From: Levilactobacillus huananensis
GTDB taxonomy: Bacteria; Bacillota; Bacilli; Lactobacillales; Lactobacillaceae
Direction of reading: 5' to 3'
Length of the DNA: 64,000 bases
Assembly (NCBI RefSeq): GCF_003946145.1
Contig: NZ_RHOC01000008.1
Coordinates: forward strand, 1 to 64,000
Shown: in pieces, positions 51,467 through 60,728 of the stretch
Position numbering within the stretch: the stretch's first letter is position 1
Layout of the letters: each line of letters opens with the position of its first letter
Notes under the pieces: model-generated
Seen by the model: only the letters and a program-made list of their open reading frames with translations
What the model was told of the DNA's origin: nothing
Databases searched by the model: none
Translations under genes and position numbers: made by a program

Positions 51467-51991
51467 TTGAGTCTAATTTTCATCAAACGCGCGACACGTC
51501 GTGATCTCTCAACAATTATGGCGTTGATTGACCGCGCCAAGGAACAATTGAAAGCTGCGGGAAGCCCTCAGTGGCAAGATGGCTATCCCGATCTGGCAAC
51601 ACTCACCGCGGACGTCGATGCCCAGCACTGCTGGCTATTAGACGTCGACGGTCAGGTAGCCGGCACAGCAACCATGATCATCGGCGACGATCCCAATTAC
51701 CAACACATTGAAAATGGCCAGTGGCAGAACAACCAGGAACCCTATGCCACAATTCACCGCATTGCGATCGGCCCCGGTTTTCGTGGTCAGCATCTGAGCC
51801 ATTATTTCTTTTCTAATTTAATCAGTGCCGCCTACCGAGAAGGCATTCGTAACTTCCGCGTGGACACACACGAACAGAACCAACAGATGCAGGCAATTGC
51901 CACTAATTTTGGATACAAGTATCGCGGGACTGTCTACGTCAACGATGGGCCTAACGGCGACCGCCGCGCTTATGAACTGAATTTGGATTAA
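51467..51991 (+). CDS. GNAT family N-acetyltransferase
   Basis: 174 residues from a TTG start preceded by AAGGAGG. The acetyl-CoA loop is GPGFRGQHLSHYFF (Q/RxxGxA form with His for the usual Gly/Ala) and the motif B segment FRVDTHEQNQQMQAIATNFGY follows. Related to the GNAT at 18425. Cytosolic, acceptor unknown. It is divergent from the LepA-like gene, with about 200 bp between. Confidence 0.86.
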   Translation: MSLIFIKRATRRDLSTIMALIDRAKEQLKAAGSPQWQDGYPDLATLTADVDAQHCWLLDVDGQVAGTATMIIGDDPNYQHIENGQWQNNQEPYATIHRIAIGPGFRGQHLSHYFFSNLISAAYREGIRNFRVDTHEQNQQMQAIATNFGYKYRGTVYVNDGPNGDRRAYELNLD

Positions 51992-52070
51992 GGAATCCGA
52001 ATCCAGGTCACCATCCCTTTTGGGGGGGAGGCCATTAGCGCCTCAGGATTTACCCATTACGACAAAATAA

Positions 52071-52106
52071 GAACCTCGTAACCCTTTCAATCGGGTTACG
52101 AGGTTC
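52071..52106. terminator. Bidirectional terminator
   Basis: 14-bp perfect stem (52071-52084 / 52093-52106) between the convergent GNAT and hydroxyacid dehydrogenase genes. Confidence 0.86.
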
Positions 52107-52112
52107 TCTTCG

Positions 52113-53114
52113 TTAAATGTGAATGGCGTTACGCGTCTTCCCCGTCGTCAAGTAATCGTGGAAGTTCTGGTAACTGACGCTGATCATATCCTGCAGTGCT
52201 GGTTCTGTATACGACCCCATGTGTGGCGTAATCAGGACTTGTGGGTAACGCGCCAGGAGTTGTTGAACTTGGTCGTTGGGCACGTCGCGAACTTGGTCAA
52301 ATTGCTTACCGAAGATGGCGCCCTCGTTCAAGATCACATCGGCACCGTAACCTGTCAGCTTCCCGGTATCCAAGCCTTGAAGAATGGCGGGAATAGCCGC
52401 CAACTCACCTCTAGCAGTGTTGATCAGTACCGCACCCGGCTTCATCTGTTCGACGAATTTGGCGTCGATCAGATTGTCATTCTTACCAGGGAAGTAAGGG
52501 ACGTGAACCGACACGATGTCCGCTTGACCCAGCATGGTTGGCAGGTCACACAGCGTTACCGTCTCCTTAGCAGCTGGACTCGGGTACGGATCGTACGCCA
52601 CCACGTTAGCCCCCAGGCCTTGGTAAAGCTTGGCTTCGGTCAATCCAATTCGCCCGACACCCATAATACCCACGGTTGCGGTGTGGATCTCCTTACTGAA
52701 GAGATCGGTCCCCACGGTAAAGTTGGCCTGATGCGTCCGATCCACGGCCAGATTGACGTGCCGGAAGAGCGTCATCCCCATAGTCAGAGCCAATTCAGCT
52801 ACGGCAAATGGTGAGTACGCTGGAACCCGCGCCATGGCAATGCCCAAGTCGCTCGCGGCCTGTAGATCCATATGATTATACCCAACGGTCCGGGTGAAAA
52901 CCATTTTTATTCCCCAGTCAGCGAACTTTTGTAAGTTTTGACGATCGACAACACAATTACCCCGTACCAGGACCCCATCAGCCCCCTTAGAAGCGTCGAC
53001 ATTGTCGTGGGTCAACATTTCCGGAACGTAGGTCATGTCAAAGCCAAACTGGTTGAGACGGTCGAAATAGGGCTCCTCGATGGGCCGAACCCCGTAAGAC
53101 GTAATTTTTACCAT
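52113..53114 (-). CDS. D-2-hydroxyacid dehydrogenase (D-lactate dehydrogenase-like)
   Basis: 333 residues. The NAD-binding GVGRIGLTEAKLYQGLG motif is followed by the usual catalytic set: Arg in LINTARGEL, Glu in LNEGAIF region and His in TPHMGSYTEP. FTRTVGYNHMDLQAASDLGI is typical of the LdhD/HicD/VanH group. It interconverts 2-keto acids and D-2-hydroxyacids. A TTG at 53120 has better SD spacing (6 nt) than the ATG at 53114 (12 nt), so the start is uncertain by two codons. It lies 18-24 nt downstream of an AEC transporter gene. Confidence 0.9.
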   Translation of the reverse strand: MVKITSYGVRPIEEPYFDRLNQFGFDMTYVPEMLTHDNVDASKGADGVLVRGNCVVDRQNLQKFADWGIKMVFTRTVGYNHMDLQAASDLGIAMARVPAYSPFAVAELALTMGMTLFRHVNLAVDRTHQANFTVGTDLFSKEIHTATVGIMGVGRIGLTEAKLYQGLGANVVAYDPYPSPAAKETVTLCDLPTMLGQADIVSVHVPYFPGKNDNLIDAKFVEQMKPGAVLINTARGELAAIPAILQGLDTGKLTGYGADVILNEGAIFGKQFDQVRDVPNDQVQQLLARYPQVLITPHMGSYTEPALQDMISVSYQNFHDYLTTGKTRNAIHI

Positions 53115-53138
53115 AATCAAAAAACACTCCTTTTTGGA

Positions 53139-54212
53139 TTAATGGAAGATACCTAAGCCGTTCAAGACCTCCATGATGGCAATCCAGACCGGCATCATCA
53201 CAACAGCCGCAATTGTTGAGATGAACGACGCATTGGAGGACAAGACCGCCTCACGATCAAAACTAATGGCATAGGCAGAAGCCACGGCAGCAGTTGGCGT
53301 CGCCATCATCACGACAATGGTCGCAACCGCCACGTAACTCAGAGAAAGAATGCCCGTGACGTTCAACAGATACAAAATCACTAAATTCAATAATGGCACA
53401 ATGATAACCTTGTTGAAGGCGTAGTACCAGGGGGTCTTGTCGGCAGCGGCATCTTTGAAGGAAATAGATCCTAAGGTAACCCCGATTGACAACCAAGCCA
53501 GCGGTGACGCCAAGTTAGCCAGATAGCTCAGTGGCTTGTAGAGCCAGAGAGCTGTTTGGTCAATTCGATAGAAAGCCACTGCGGCAACCCCGGTTGTCTG
53601 AACCCCGTTAACTGCGACCGGCACCGTGACTTGGGGCACTAGGTGTTGACCCAGCCACATGAACAACCCTAAGAAGGTCGCGATGACAATAGGATTCAGG
53701 AACATCTTCTTGACGTTCTTGGCTTCCATCTTCAGGCCAGACATCTTGATGTAAGCGTAAGAATACAGGAAGATCCGATACCCAATATTGAAGATGGAAC
53801 TATACATGACCCCTTTGGCCCCGTAAACTGCCCCAACAATTGGAATCCCGAAGAACGTGGTCGATCCAAAAGTTGTCAGAATTGCCAGCACGTCACGTTG
53901 TTCTTTGACATAGCGCTGGTAAAGAAATGGCGTAACGAAGATGAGGAGAATATAGATAACAATCCCCCAAACCAATACCCCCATCCCTTGCTTAAAGGCA
54001 TCCCCATTCATCGGTTGCATGAAGGAATTAAATGCCAGTGCAGGAATAGCCACACTCAAGACAACCTTTGTTAACACTTTCCCAAAGTTTTCCCCGAAGG
54101 TCCCTCTGCGTCGCAGGTAAAACCCTAACAGAATAATGAAAACAGTTGAGGTAATTGAACTAATAATTGCAGCGTTGGTAAAGGTCGTCGTGACAGCTTT
54201 CATGACTCCCAT
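53139..54212 (-). CDS. AEC family transporter (malate/auxin-efflux type)
   Basis: 357 residues with about 10 membrane helices. GFYLRRRGTFGENFGKVLTK, then LSVAIPALAFNSFMQ and STTFFGIPIVGAVYG are typical of AEC permeases such as MleP. The gene is directly upstream of a D-2-hydroxyacid dehydrogenase, so it probably imports or exports an organic or hydroxy/keto acid used by that enzyme. GGGGG precedes the ATG by 7 nt. A long AT-rich upstream region holds an inverted repeat at 54342-54380. Confidence 0.88.
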   Translation of the reverse strand: MGVMKAVTTTFTNAAIISSITSTVFIILLGFYLRRRGTFGENFGKVLTKVVLSVAIPALAFNSFMQPMNGDAFKQGMGVLVWGIVIYILLIFVTPFLYQRYVKEQRDVLAILTTFGSTTFFGIPIVGAVYGAKGVMYSSIFNIGYRIFLYSYAYIKMSGLKMEAKNVKKMFLNPIVIATFLGLFMWLGQHLVPQVTVPVAVNGVQTTGVAAVAFYRIDQTALWLYKPLSYLANLASPLAWLSIGVTLGSISFKDAAADKTPWYYAFNKVIIVPLLNLVILYLLNVTGILSLSYVAVATIVVMMATPTAAVASAYAISFDREAVLSSNASFISTIAAVVMMPVWIAIMEVLNGLGIFH

Positions 54213-54757
54213 AATAATGCCCCCTATTACTAGAATTGGTACTGTGTCTATAGTACTCGTTTCAGCGTAAAACCGGGCTTTTGACGACTCGTAAGGAAGG
54301 TGAACTATTGGAATGATCCCTCTAAAAAAGTCGCTGAATTCTTTTGAATAAATATTTATTTTTTCGATTTTTATTCAAAAATGACGATCATCATATTCTG
54401 GCATTCTCCCCATATTCAGTCTAAAGCATTCAAAATTTATCAAGCTGCATCGACACATCATGTTCTCTTATTCACAATAAAATTCTTAAAGATCCCACGT
54501 TATCAACTTTAAAAAAGTTCACACTTTATAACTACCGACTACTCCAATGATCTGACGGGGTGTTAAACCCGGTCCCTTAACTTGCCGCCAGAGAAACAGC
54601 AGAATTAGCCGAGTCGATTTGAATAAAAAGTCAGCGCAACAGCAACCTATGCCGACCCGATTATTCATTCCGCATATAATCAGATCTCCCATCAATTGTT
54701 CTACTATATGCTCACAGATCGCCGCCACACCGCGGTTTAACTTTTTGAAATTCAGAG
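54213..54757. other. 545-bp stretch without a recognisable gene
   Basis: AT-rich near the AEC gene. An 11-bp inverted repeat TTTTGAATAAA / TTTATTCAAAA (54342-54352 / 54370-54380) is the only clear structure and could be an operator for the AEC operon. Short open frames on either strand show no RBS, family motif or coding look. Confidence 0.4.
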
Positions 54758-54786
54758 TTGACAAACCGAAATCCCGCGACTATTAT
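54758..54786 (+). promoter_or_regulatory. Promoter of the T-box / oppA transcript
   Basis: TTGACA (54758-54763), 17-nt spacer, TATTAT (54781-54786). Confidence 0.85.
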
Positions 54787-54792
54787 TAGAGC

Positions 54793-55066
54793 CAAGTTAG
54801 AAATATACAGGAACGCATTACCAGGAAGAGTAGTCGTACCCGCTAAGATGCAGAGACCACCGGTAGCTGAAAAGGTGGCTTACAACGGTACAACGAAGAT
54901 GAGCCTGGTTGCTAGTAGTCGGTGCAAGCTGCCTACCCGGATTGAAGCACGTTACCGCTTCCGACTTTTGGCAACAGAAGTTACGGAGGCACTGGGCGTG
55001 AGTTCAGTGTAAATCAAGGTGGTACCGCGAGTAAATCGTCCTTATGTTTAAGCATAAGGACGATTT
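54793..55066 (+). promoter_or_regulatory. T-box riboswitch, probable methionine specifier, with terminator
   Basis: Stem I pairs CCAGG near 54820 with CCTGG near 54905, GTACC with GGTAC and CCACC with GGTGG. The specifier loop has AGTA on the 5' side and GAAGATGAG on the 3' side (specifier ATG). The AGAGA motif is in the middle. The T-box AAGGTGGTACCGCG is near 55016-55029, and the hairpin AAATCGTCCTTATG...CATAAGGACGATTTTTTTT closes it. The specifier core is identical to that of the T-box at 3235-3505. Confidence 0.92.
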
Positions 55067-55093
55067 TTTTTACTTTCAGAGGAGATGTTTGGG

Positions 55094-56746
55094 ATGCACC
55101 AAAAACATGCAATTTATACGATTTTAACCCTGTCAGCACTCAGTCTTGTCACCCTCGCGGGGTGTGGTAACCAGTCCACCGCCGCTGGTCACAGTGGCCA
55201 ATACGCGGCCAACCAAGTCTTGAATTGGACCGAATCCTCAGACTTGGCCTCCGCTGACCTGTCTAAGGCCACGGATACACTGAGTTTCACCGTTTTACAG
55301 AATACTCAGGAAGGCCTCTACAGGCTCAACAGCAAGGGAACCCCGGCCAATGCCCTAGCCACTTCGACGAAGTTAACCGACGGCGGAAAGACTTACACCT
55401 TTAACCTTCGCCACGGCGTGAAGTGGAGTAACGGCGACCCCGTGACAGCCAAAGACTTCGTCTATTCCTGGCAAAGAACGGTTGATCCAAAGACGGCCTC
55501 GCAAGATGCCTTCTACCTCTTCCCCGTGAAAAACGCCGAAGCCATCAACCAGGGCAAGCAACCCCTGAACAACCTAGGGATCAAGGCCACCGGCAAGTAT
55601 CAATTGACGGTTTCGTTAACCCGTCCTGTCTCGTACTTCAAGAAACTTCTGGCCTGGCCACTGTTCTACCCGATTAATCAAAATGCTGTGAACAAGTATG
55701 GCAAGCGTTACGGTACCAGCTCCGCGACCATCGTTTCCGACGGGCCTTACCGTCTAACCAAATGGAGTGGCACGTCTGGCACCTGGACGTTAGCCAAGAA
55801 CCCAACCTACTGGGACAAATCCCACGTTCACCTCACTAAAATTAACGAGGTCGTCACCAAGAGTCCCACGACCAGCTACAATCTCTTCAATGCTCAGAAG
55901 ACCGACGAAACCCTTCTCAGTGGCCAGCAAGTCAAGAATAACTTGAACAATGAGAACTTCGTTAAGCGGCTGCCATCCGGAACACAACGCCTGGATCTGA
56001 ATACCAAGAAAGTTCCCGCCTTTAAGAACCTCGACGTCCGCCGAGCCCTCTCACTGGCCATCAACCGTCAAGACTTGGTCAAAAACGTCTTGCAAGACGG
56101 CTCCGTCGCCTCCAATGGTTTCGTCCCATCCGGCATGGGCAATAACCCTAAGACCGGACAGGCATTTAATCAAGAGGCGGCTGTCTCCAGCGCCACTAGC
56201 TACAACCTCACGCAGGCTAAGCAACTCCTGGCTAAGGGCCTTAAACAGACCAAGGACAAGTCGCTAGATGTGACCCTGTCGGTTTCCGACACGGACTCCT
56301 CCAAGCAGACCGCCGAGTTCCTACAGAGTTCCCTTCAGAAGTTGCCCGGCGTCAAGATTGCCATCAAGACCGTTCCTTACGTTCAGTTAATGACCCAACA
56401 GAATAACGGCGATTACGACCTAACCATGAGTGGCTGGCAATCCGTCTTCGCTGATCCTATCAACTTCCTAGAGGTCTTCGAATCTGACTCGACGTTCAAT
56501 ACCACTGGCTGGAAGAATTCACAATTTGACCAACTCCTGGATCACGCCGAGAACCGTGACGGTAATCAACCAAACAAGCGTTGGTCCGAATTAGTCCAAG
56601 CGGAAAAGGTCTTGATGAACGACCAAGGCACTATTCCTCTGTACCAAGGGGCCAAATCACAACTCCTGCGAAAAAATGTCAAAAATATCAACTACAATCC
56701 TGCCGGTGTGCCTTATGACTTCAAGACGACCTATATTGCCAAGTAA
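55094..56746 (+). CDS. Peptide ABC transporter substrate-binding lipoprotein (OppA family), Met T-box-controlled
   Basis: 550 residues. A lipoprotein signal with lipobox LAGCGN (about 20-25) anchors it outside the membrane. The SBP_bac_5 fold is clear: TFNLRHGVKWSNGDPVTAKD, then AKDFVYSWQRTVDPKTAS, VRRALSLAINRQDLVKNVL and the C-terminal LTMSGWQSVFADPINFLEVF. It binds oligopeptides for import. No permease or ATPase gene lies next to it, so it must share an Opp system encoded elsewhere. Regulation by a Met T-box suggests recruitment of methionine-containing peptides. The ATG at 55094 has GAGGAG 9 nt upstream. Confidence 0.93.
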   Translation: MHQKHAIYTILTLSALSLVTLAGCGNQSTAAGHSGQYAANQVLNWTESSDLASADLSKATDTLSFTVLQNTQEGLYRLNSKGTPANALATSTKLTDGGKTYTFNLRHGVKWSNGDPVTAKDFVYSWQRTVDPKTASQDAFYLFPVKNAEAINQGKQPLNNLGIKATGKYQLTVSLTRPVSYFKKLLAWPLFYPINQNAVNKYGKRYGTSSATIVSDGPYRLTKWSGTSGTWTLAKNPTYWDKSHVHLTKINEVVTKSPTTSYNLFNAQKTDETLLSGQQVKNNLNNENFVKRLPSGTQRLDLNTKKVPAFKNLDVRRALSLAINRQDLVKNVLQDGSVASNGFVPSGMGNNPKTGQAFNQEAAVSSATSYNLTQAKQLLAKGLKQTKDKSLDVTLSVSDTDSSKQTAEFLQSSLQKLPGVKIAIKTVPYVQLMTQQNNGDYDLTMSGWQSVFADPINFLEVFESDSTFNTTGWKNSQFDQLLDHAENRDGNQPNKRWSELVQAEKVLMNDQGTIPLYQGAKSQLLRKNVKNINYNPAGVPYDFKTTYIAK

Positions 56747-56802
56747 GTCTATGTCCTGGCTGTGATTACTATAGAAGAAACTTGTTTACTGAATCTAAAG
56801 AT

Positions 56803-56838
56803 AACGGGACCGTGCTAGTAGCACGGTCCCGTTTTTGG
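56803..56838 (+). terminator. oppA terminator
   Basis: 14-bp perfect stem (56803-56816 / 56820-56833), then TTTT. Confidence 0.88.
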
Positions 56839-56846
56839 CTAATCAT

Positions 56847-56879
56847 AATCCCCCAACTTACACATCAGGTTGGGGGATT
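56847..56879 (-). terminator. Terminator of the permease-phosphoribosyltransferase operon
   Basis: 11-bp perfect stem (56847-56857 / 56869-56879) just after the phosphoribosyltransferase stop on the minus strand. There is only a weak T run. Confidence 0.7.
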
Positions 56880-56885
56880 GTGATC

Positions 56886-57437
56886 TTAATCGGTAATCGG
56901 AAACAGCGGTAATTCGGCGAGATAATGAATGTCGGTCCGGTCCACCGCATCCCCTTCTGCCAGAATGGCGACCTGACTAACAACGGTAGCTCCGGCACGC
57001 TCGACCAGTTCTTTGGCGGCCTGAAGCGATCCACCACTACTGATGACGTCGTCTACGATGACCACTTTTTTGGCGACCAAGCGATCGGCATCCGTGCCAT
57101 CAAGGACCAGTTGTTGTGGTGCACTGGTCGTGATGGCTGATACCGGTACCGTTTGTGGGGCGCGCATGTAGTCCTTGACACTCTTGCGCAACACCACGTA
57201 CTGCGCATGATTGGTACAACGACTGAGTTCCTGAGCTAGTGGAATTCCCTTGCTCTCCAAAGTTACCAGGTAATCGAAATCCGTTGGCACGCGTTTAGCC
57301 AGTTCACTGGCGGCGTAGTCGGTAAGTTCGGCATCCCCCAGCAAGACGAACGACGCAATCGCTAACGTGTCGCTGATGGGCATGATAGGTAATTGCCGCG
57401 TCAACGGCCCAACCTGTAACTCAAACTGTTTTTGCAT
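56886..57437 (-). CDS. Purine phosphoribosyltransferase-like protein
   Basis: 183 residues. The PRPP-binding loop VVIVDDVISSGGSLQAA (13-residue signature) is intact. TLESKGIPLAQELSR is the hydrophobic/PPi-loop region typical of adenine and xanthine phosphoribosyltransferases. It would convert a purine base and PRPP to the nucleotide. It is preceded by an NCS2 permease gene with only 3 nt between, so the two work together in base uptake and salvage. Which base cannot be told. Confidence 0.87.
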   Translation of the reverse strand: MQKQFELQVGPLTRQLPIMPISDTLAIASFVLLGDAELTDYAASELAKRVPTDFDYLVTLESKGIPLAQELSRCTNHAQYVVLRKSVKDYMRAPQTVPVSAITTSAPQQLVLDGTDADRLVAKKVVIVDDVISSGGSLQAAKELVERAGATVVSQVAILAEGDAVDRTDIHYLAELPLFPITD

Positions 57438-57440
57438 CGC

Positions 57441-58517
57441 TTAAACCCCCAGTCCCAGAAGTGGCAACATGAATTTCAAAACAGCCCCCGTCAACAGCCC
57501 CGCGAACGGATCGGCTACCGCGGTAATCACCAAAGTGATAGCGGCAATGGTTCCTGTCGGTCCCTGCAAGGCGGTGGTCGCGTTAACTGGGAAGATCACA
57601 ACCGTCCCCAAGATGAACAGAAACCCTGCGATAGAAGCACTTGGTACATACTTTCCCAACTTTGGCAACCAGCCCAAGGCGAGGATAGCAGCCATGATGA
57701 GCATCATCATGATCCCTGCCACGACTGGCTCCGGGGCACTCCCAGTCGCCGAGATAATGGCTTCTACCGGAGCCCCACCCAAGAGACTGGTCCCCATATC
57801 CGCGACGGACTGGGTGATCGTTAACAGATTCAGGTTCACCGGATTGGGCTTGATTCCCGTCATCTGACCGGTAATCAACCCATAAGAGATGTTGGCCCCA
57901 ACGTTTAAGCACGCAAGGCTCAGTGCCCCACGAACGACCCGTACATTAACCATAGGCTTGGTAAAGACAAACCGCCGTGCGGTCACGTGTTCCGGTAATT
58001 CTGCACGGTAGTGTTCGATAAAAACAGCCGTCAGACTGGACCCCACCACGGAAATCACAATCGTCCAAACCAGATCCTTACTGACCAAGTAAGTTGCCGC
58101 TGCTAAGCCAACAGAAACCCAACCCGTGAGACGTTCCTTTTTGGCCATGCCCAGTGCAATCTTGGCAAGCATCAGGCCAACCCCGGCCATCATCCCGGCC
58201 ATGATCCCGTTGCCCAGAATGGCCACAATCTTGGTTAACGTCCCCGTCACCCCGATCAGAAGCATCACGATCGATCCCCCAAGAATAATGGACGTCCGTT
58301 CACGTAAGTCGCGACCAAGGCTACCAGTCAGGGCCAGTGACTCCGCTTGAAAGGAAAGCGGTGCGACGGCCCCAAAGGCGCCATTGACCGCAGATGCAAA
58401 TAGAAATGAAAACATAGTTGGAAAAATAGCAAATCCCAACGACATCGCCATGATCCCTTGTGGAATGCCGTTTAATACAACTCCGATGGCTGCTAACAGA
58501 TCGGCTAGCCAATGCAT
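57441..58517 (-). CDS. NCS2 family nucleobase permease
   Basis: 358 residues, shorter than the 430 or so of AzgA/PbuG, with 10-12 membrane helices. NGAFGAVAPLSFQAESLALT near the N-terminus and LGGAPVEAIISATGSAPEPV are variants of the NCS2 substrate-site helices. It takes up a purine or pyrimidine with H+. The ATG at 58517 has GGAGG 8 nt upstream. No purine-riboswitch core was seen in the 5' region. Coupled to the phosphoribosyltransferase. Confidence 0.83.
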   Translation of the reverse strand: MHWLADLLAAIGVVLNGIPQGIMAMSLGFAIFPTMFSFLFASAVNGAFGAVAPLSFQAESLALTGSLGRDLRERTSIILGGSIVMLLIGVTGTLTKIVAILGNGIMAGMMAGVGLMLAKIALGMAKKERLTGWVSVGLAAATYLVSKDLVWTIVISVVGSSLTAVFIEHYRAELPEHVTARRFVFTKPMVNVRVVRGALSLACLNVGANISYGLITGQMTGIKPNPVNLNLLTITQSVADMGTSLLGGAPVEAIISATGSAPEPVVAGIMMMLIMAAILALGWLPKLGKYVPSASIAGFLFILGTVVIFPVNATTALQGPTGTIAAITLVITAVADPFAGLLTGAVLKFMLPLLGLGV

Positions 58518-58806
58518 AGACTTGTCCTCCACTTCAATTAACTTGATATTCGTCTTTCAATCAACATCATACGGTATTAAGTCGATATAGTCTATTACAA
58601 TTGCTTATTAGGCGAACATTCTGTATAATTTTCGTTATTAAATTCGCTTTAGTTTAAGTGCTTGAACTATCACGGTTCAGATCAGTTTAGCCCCACAACG
58701 TCCCCAAAACAGGGGCCAAATTCTTGCGACGTTAGCCATTTTACCGTATGCTAGGACTACTTGCCTTCGTGTTAGACGAAGGCGTTCGTTTAAGGAGGAT
58801 CCTAAC

Positions 58807-59223
58807 TTGACTTATACCATCCACGAAGTTGCCGAAAAGCTTGGCATTTCGACCTACAGCATCCGTTATTACAACGATCACGGCATGTTACCATTCGTTC
58901 AACGCGACGCCAATAATAACCGTGTCTTTCATGACACCGACCTCGAGTGGTTGTCTATGATCGTTTGTCTCCGCGAGACAGGGATGTCCGTGAAACGCAT
59001 CAAACACTATCAGGAGCTGATTCAAGAGGGAGACGCCACCATCAACGAGCGCTATGCCATGATGTGCGCCCAACAAGAGCAAACCTTGGCCGAAATTGCC
59101 GACTTGAAAAAGCACTTGGCCACCATTAATTACAAGGTAGCGCACTATGCCAGCATCCTCGAAAACAACGAACCTGATAGCTTCATCCCATCCAACCTGC
59201 GAACTGAGACGGTTGGCAAATAA
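58807..59223 (+). CDS. MerR family transcriptional regulator
   Basis: 138 residues from a TTG start with AGGAGGATCCT upstream. The HTH is canonical (TIHEVAEKLGISTYSIRYYN, HGMLPFVQRD, LEWLSMIVCLRETGMSVKRI) and a coiled-coil follows. There is no Cys-based metal site; the single-domain short form responds to small molecules or redox. It lies 130 bp upstream of an MFS exporter gene in the same direction and probably activates it. A terminator separates the two. Confidence 0.92.
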   Translation: MTYTIHEVAEKLGISTYSIRYYNDHGMLPFVQRDANNNRVFHDTDLEWLSMIVCLRETGMSVKRIKHYQELIQEGDATINERYAMMCAQQEQTLAEIADLKKHLATINYKVAHYASILENNEPDSFIPSNLRTETVGK

Positions 59224-59238
59224 CCTGTCATCGCTTTT

Positions 59239-59268
59239 AGGCTAGAGATCTGTTCTCTGGCCTTTTTT
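59239..59268 (+). terminator. Terminator of the merR gene
   Basis: Stem AGGCtAGAG / CTCTgGCCT, then TTTTTT. Confidence 0.75.
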
Positions 59269-59354
59269 GGCGGCAAATGAAACAAGCGGTGTATCTTGAT
59301 CCCCCTCAACTAGAATGCTAATATAAATCATCTGCTAAATTACTAAGGGGGCTT

Positions 59355-60614
59355 ATGATGACTACAACACTGCCGCATTGGCGGCGTAACATCTACCTGT
59401 TTCTAACCAGCCAATTTCTCTCTGGAATTACCAGTATGGTGGTGCAATACGCTATCATCTGGTATCTCACCAAGCAGACCGGATCAGCAACCGTCCTGAG
59501 TTTTGCCACTCTGTTGGGTATGATTCCCATGGTCGTGCTCAGCCCCTTCGTCGGCCCTTTCGTCGATCGGCTCAATAAGAAACGCTTATTGATTGTGCCA
59601 GACATTGTCGCTGCCGTTTTTGCAATTATTCTTTCCATCTCCGGAACCCTTCAGGATCACTTTCCCCTGTGGTTAGTCTTCGTCTCCCTGTTTGTTCGGG
59701 CAGTCGCCCAGACCTTCCAGATGCCAACTGTTCAGGCAATTATGCCGACCATGATTCCGGCAAACCAACTGACCAAGCTTAACGGCCAGCTGGGCATGGT
59801 CCAATCAGCCAATATGATTATTGCGCCTGCTCTAGGCGCTTTCCTCTTTGCTATCATTCCCATCAATTATTTAATTCTACTGGATGTTGTCGGCGCCATC
59901 ATCGGCATCAGCATTCTCTGGGCCGTGCGGATTCCCGAACATCCAGTCATTGACGACCCGGTTCGCGTCCTCAGCGATGCCAGATTTGGTCTGACTCGTC
60001 TCCGGCAAACCCGAGGTCTGTGGGCAATCACATTACTCGGCGCCCTTTTCACCTTGTTTTTCATGCCAGCAGCCAGCCTCTATCCGCTGATGACCATGGG
60101 GTACTTTCACGGAACCGTGGGTCAGGCTGGCCTCATTGAAGTCATTTTCTCGGCGGGAATGTTAGCTGGCGGAGCCATTATTGGGATTTTCGGTAACTGG
60201 CAAGATCGCATGAAGCCGATTATTGGGTCCACAATTATTCTTGGAATTGCGTTCGGTGCCGGCGGCTTTCTACCCGGTAATCAGCGTGGATTCGTCTGGT
60301 TCGTCGCTTTCAATGGACTAGCGGGTATTATGGGCCCGTTCTTTAATACCCTGCTCATGGCTATGATTCAACAAACCTTCCCCTCCGTCGAACTGGGCCG
60401 CGTCTTGGGCGTCTTAAATTCAATCATGAGTCTCACCGGCCCGGTCGGTCTGATTTTTGGTGGCCCGCTCGCCGATAGGATCGGGGTCCAAAAGCTCTTC
60501 ATTATCGGTGGTATTGGTGCTCTACTCTGTGGACTAATAATGTTTTTCATGCCCAGTGTCCGGACCTATGATCGACGTCTTCATGAAAAAATGTATCAGA
60601 AATCTAATTCCTAA
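59355..60614 (+). CDS. MFS transporter (DHA3-like drug efflux)
   Basis: 419 residues with 12 membrane helices. The helix 2-3 loop PFVGPFVDRLNKKRLLIVPD and the second-half copy GGPLADRIGVQKLFIIGGIG are MFS signatures; the N-terminal FLTSQFLSGITSMVVQYAI is typical of DHA3/macrolide-efflux-like carriers. It should export a drug or metabolite by proton antiport. The ATG at 59355 (or 59358) follows GGGGGC. Probable target of the MerR gene upstream. Confidence 0.9.
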   Translation: MMTTTLPHWRRNIYLFLTSQFLSGITSMVVQYAIIWYLTKQTGSATVLSFATLLGMIPMVVLSPFVGPFVDRLNKKRLLIVPDIVAAVFAIILSISGTLQDHFPLWLVFVSLFVRAVAQTFQMPTVQAIMPTMIPANQLTKLNGQLGMVQSANMIIAPALGAFLFAIIPINYLILLDVVGAIIGISILWAVRIPEHPVIDDPVRVLSDARFGLTRLRQTRGLWAITLLGALFTLFFMPAASLYPLMTMGYFHGTVGQAGLIEVIFSAGMLAGGAIIGIFGNWQDRMKPIIGSTIILGIAFGAGGFLPGNQRGFVWFVAFNGLAGIMGPFFNTLLMAMIQQTFPSVELGRVLGVLNSIMSLTGPVGLIFGGPLADRIGVQKLFIIGGIGALLCGLIMFFMPSVRTYDRRLHEKMYQKSNS

Positions 60615-60615
60615 A

Positions 60616-60644
60616 ACGGCTGCCTCTGGCGACCGTTTTTTTTC
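60616..60644 (+). terminator. Terminator of the MFS gene
   Basis: Stem AAACGG / CCGTTT with an inner loop, followed by a run of eight T. Confidence 0.72.
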
Positions 60645-60670
60645 GCTTTCCAGCCGATCAAGCGTTGGAC

Positions 60671-60706
60671 TTGACAAAATGAACGAATGATCATAATATT
60701 CATTCA
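60671..60706 (+). promoter_or_regulatory. tetR promoter with TetR-type operator
   Basis: TTGACA (60671-60676), 17-nt spacer, TAATAT (60694-60699). Half-sites TGAACGAAT (60680-60688) and ATTCATTCA (60698-60706), 9 nt apart, cover the spacer and -10. The same geometry recurs at 61324-61350. Confidence 0.8.
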
Positions 60707-60728
60707 TTAGGAAGAGGAGTGATTTGGT

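Noticed and set aside
52119-52814. 231-codon frame opposite the hydroxyacid dehydrogenase
   Set aside because: Antisense shadow; no RBS, no family features.
54519-54764. 81-codon frame on the minus strand in the 545-bp gap
   Set aside because: No RBS, odd composition with a CCC run, no family resemblance, and it overlaps the promoter of the T-box transcript.
56886-58517. Calling the permease/phosphoribosyltransferase pair xanthine-specific (PbuX/Xpt)
   Set aside because: Motifs show only the general families; no xanthine-specific residues or riboswitch could be confirmed.
58518-58806. Possible purine riboswitch upstream of the NCS2 permease
   Set aside because: The conserved loop and junction sequences of the purine aptamer are absent.
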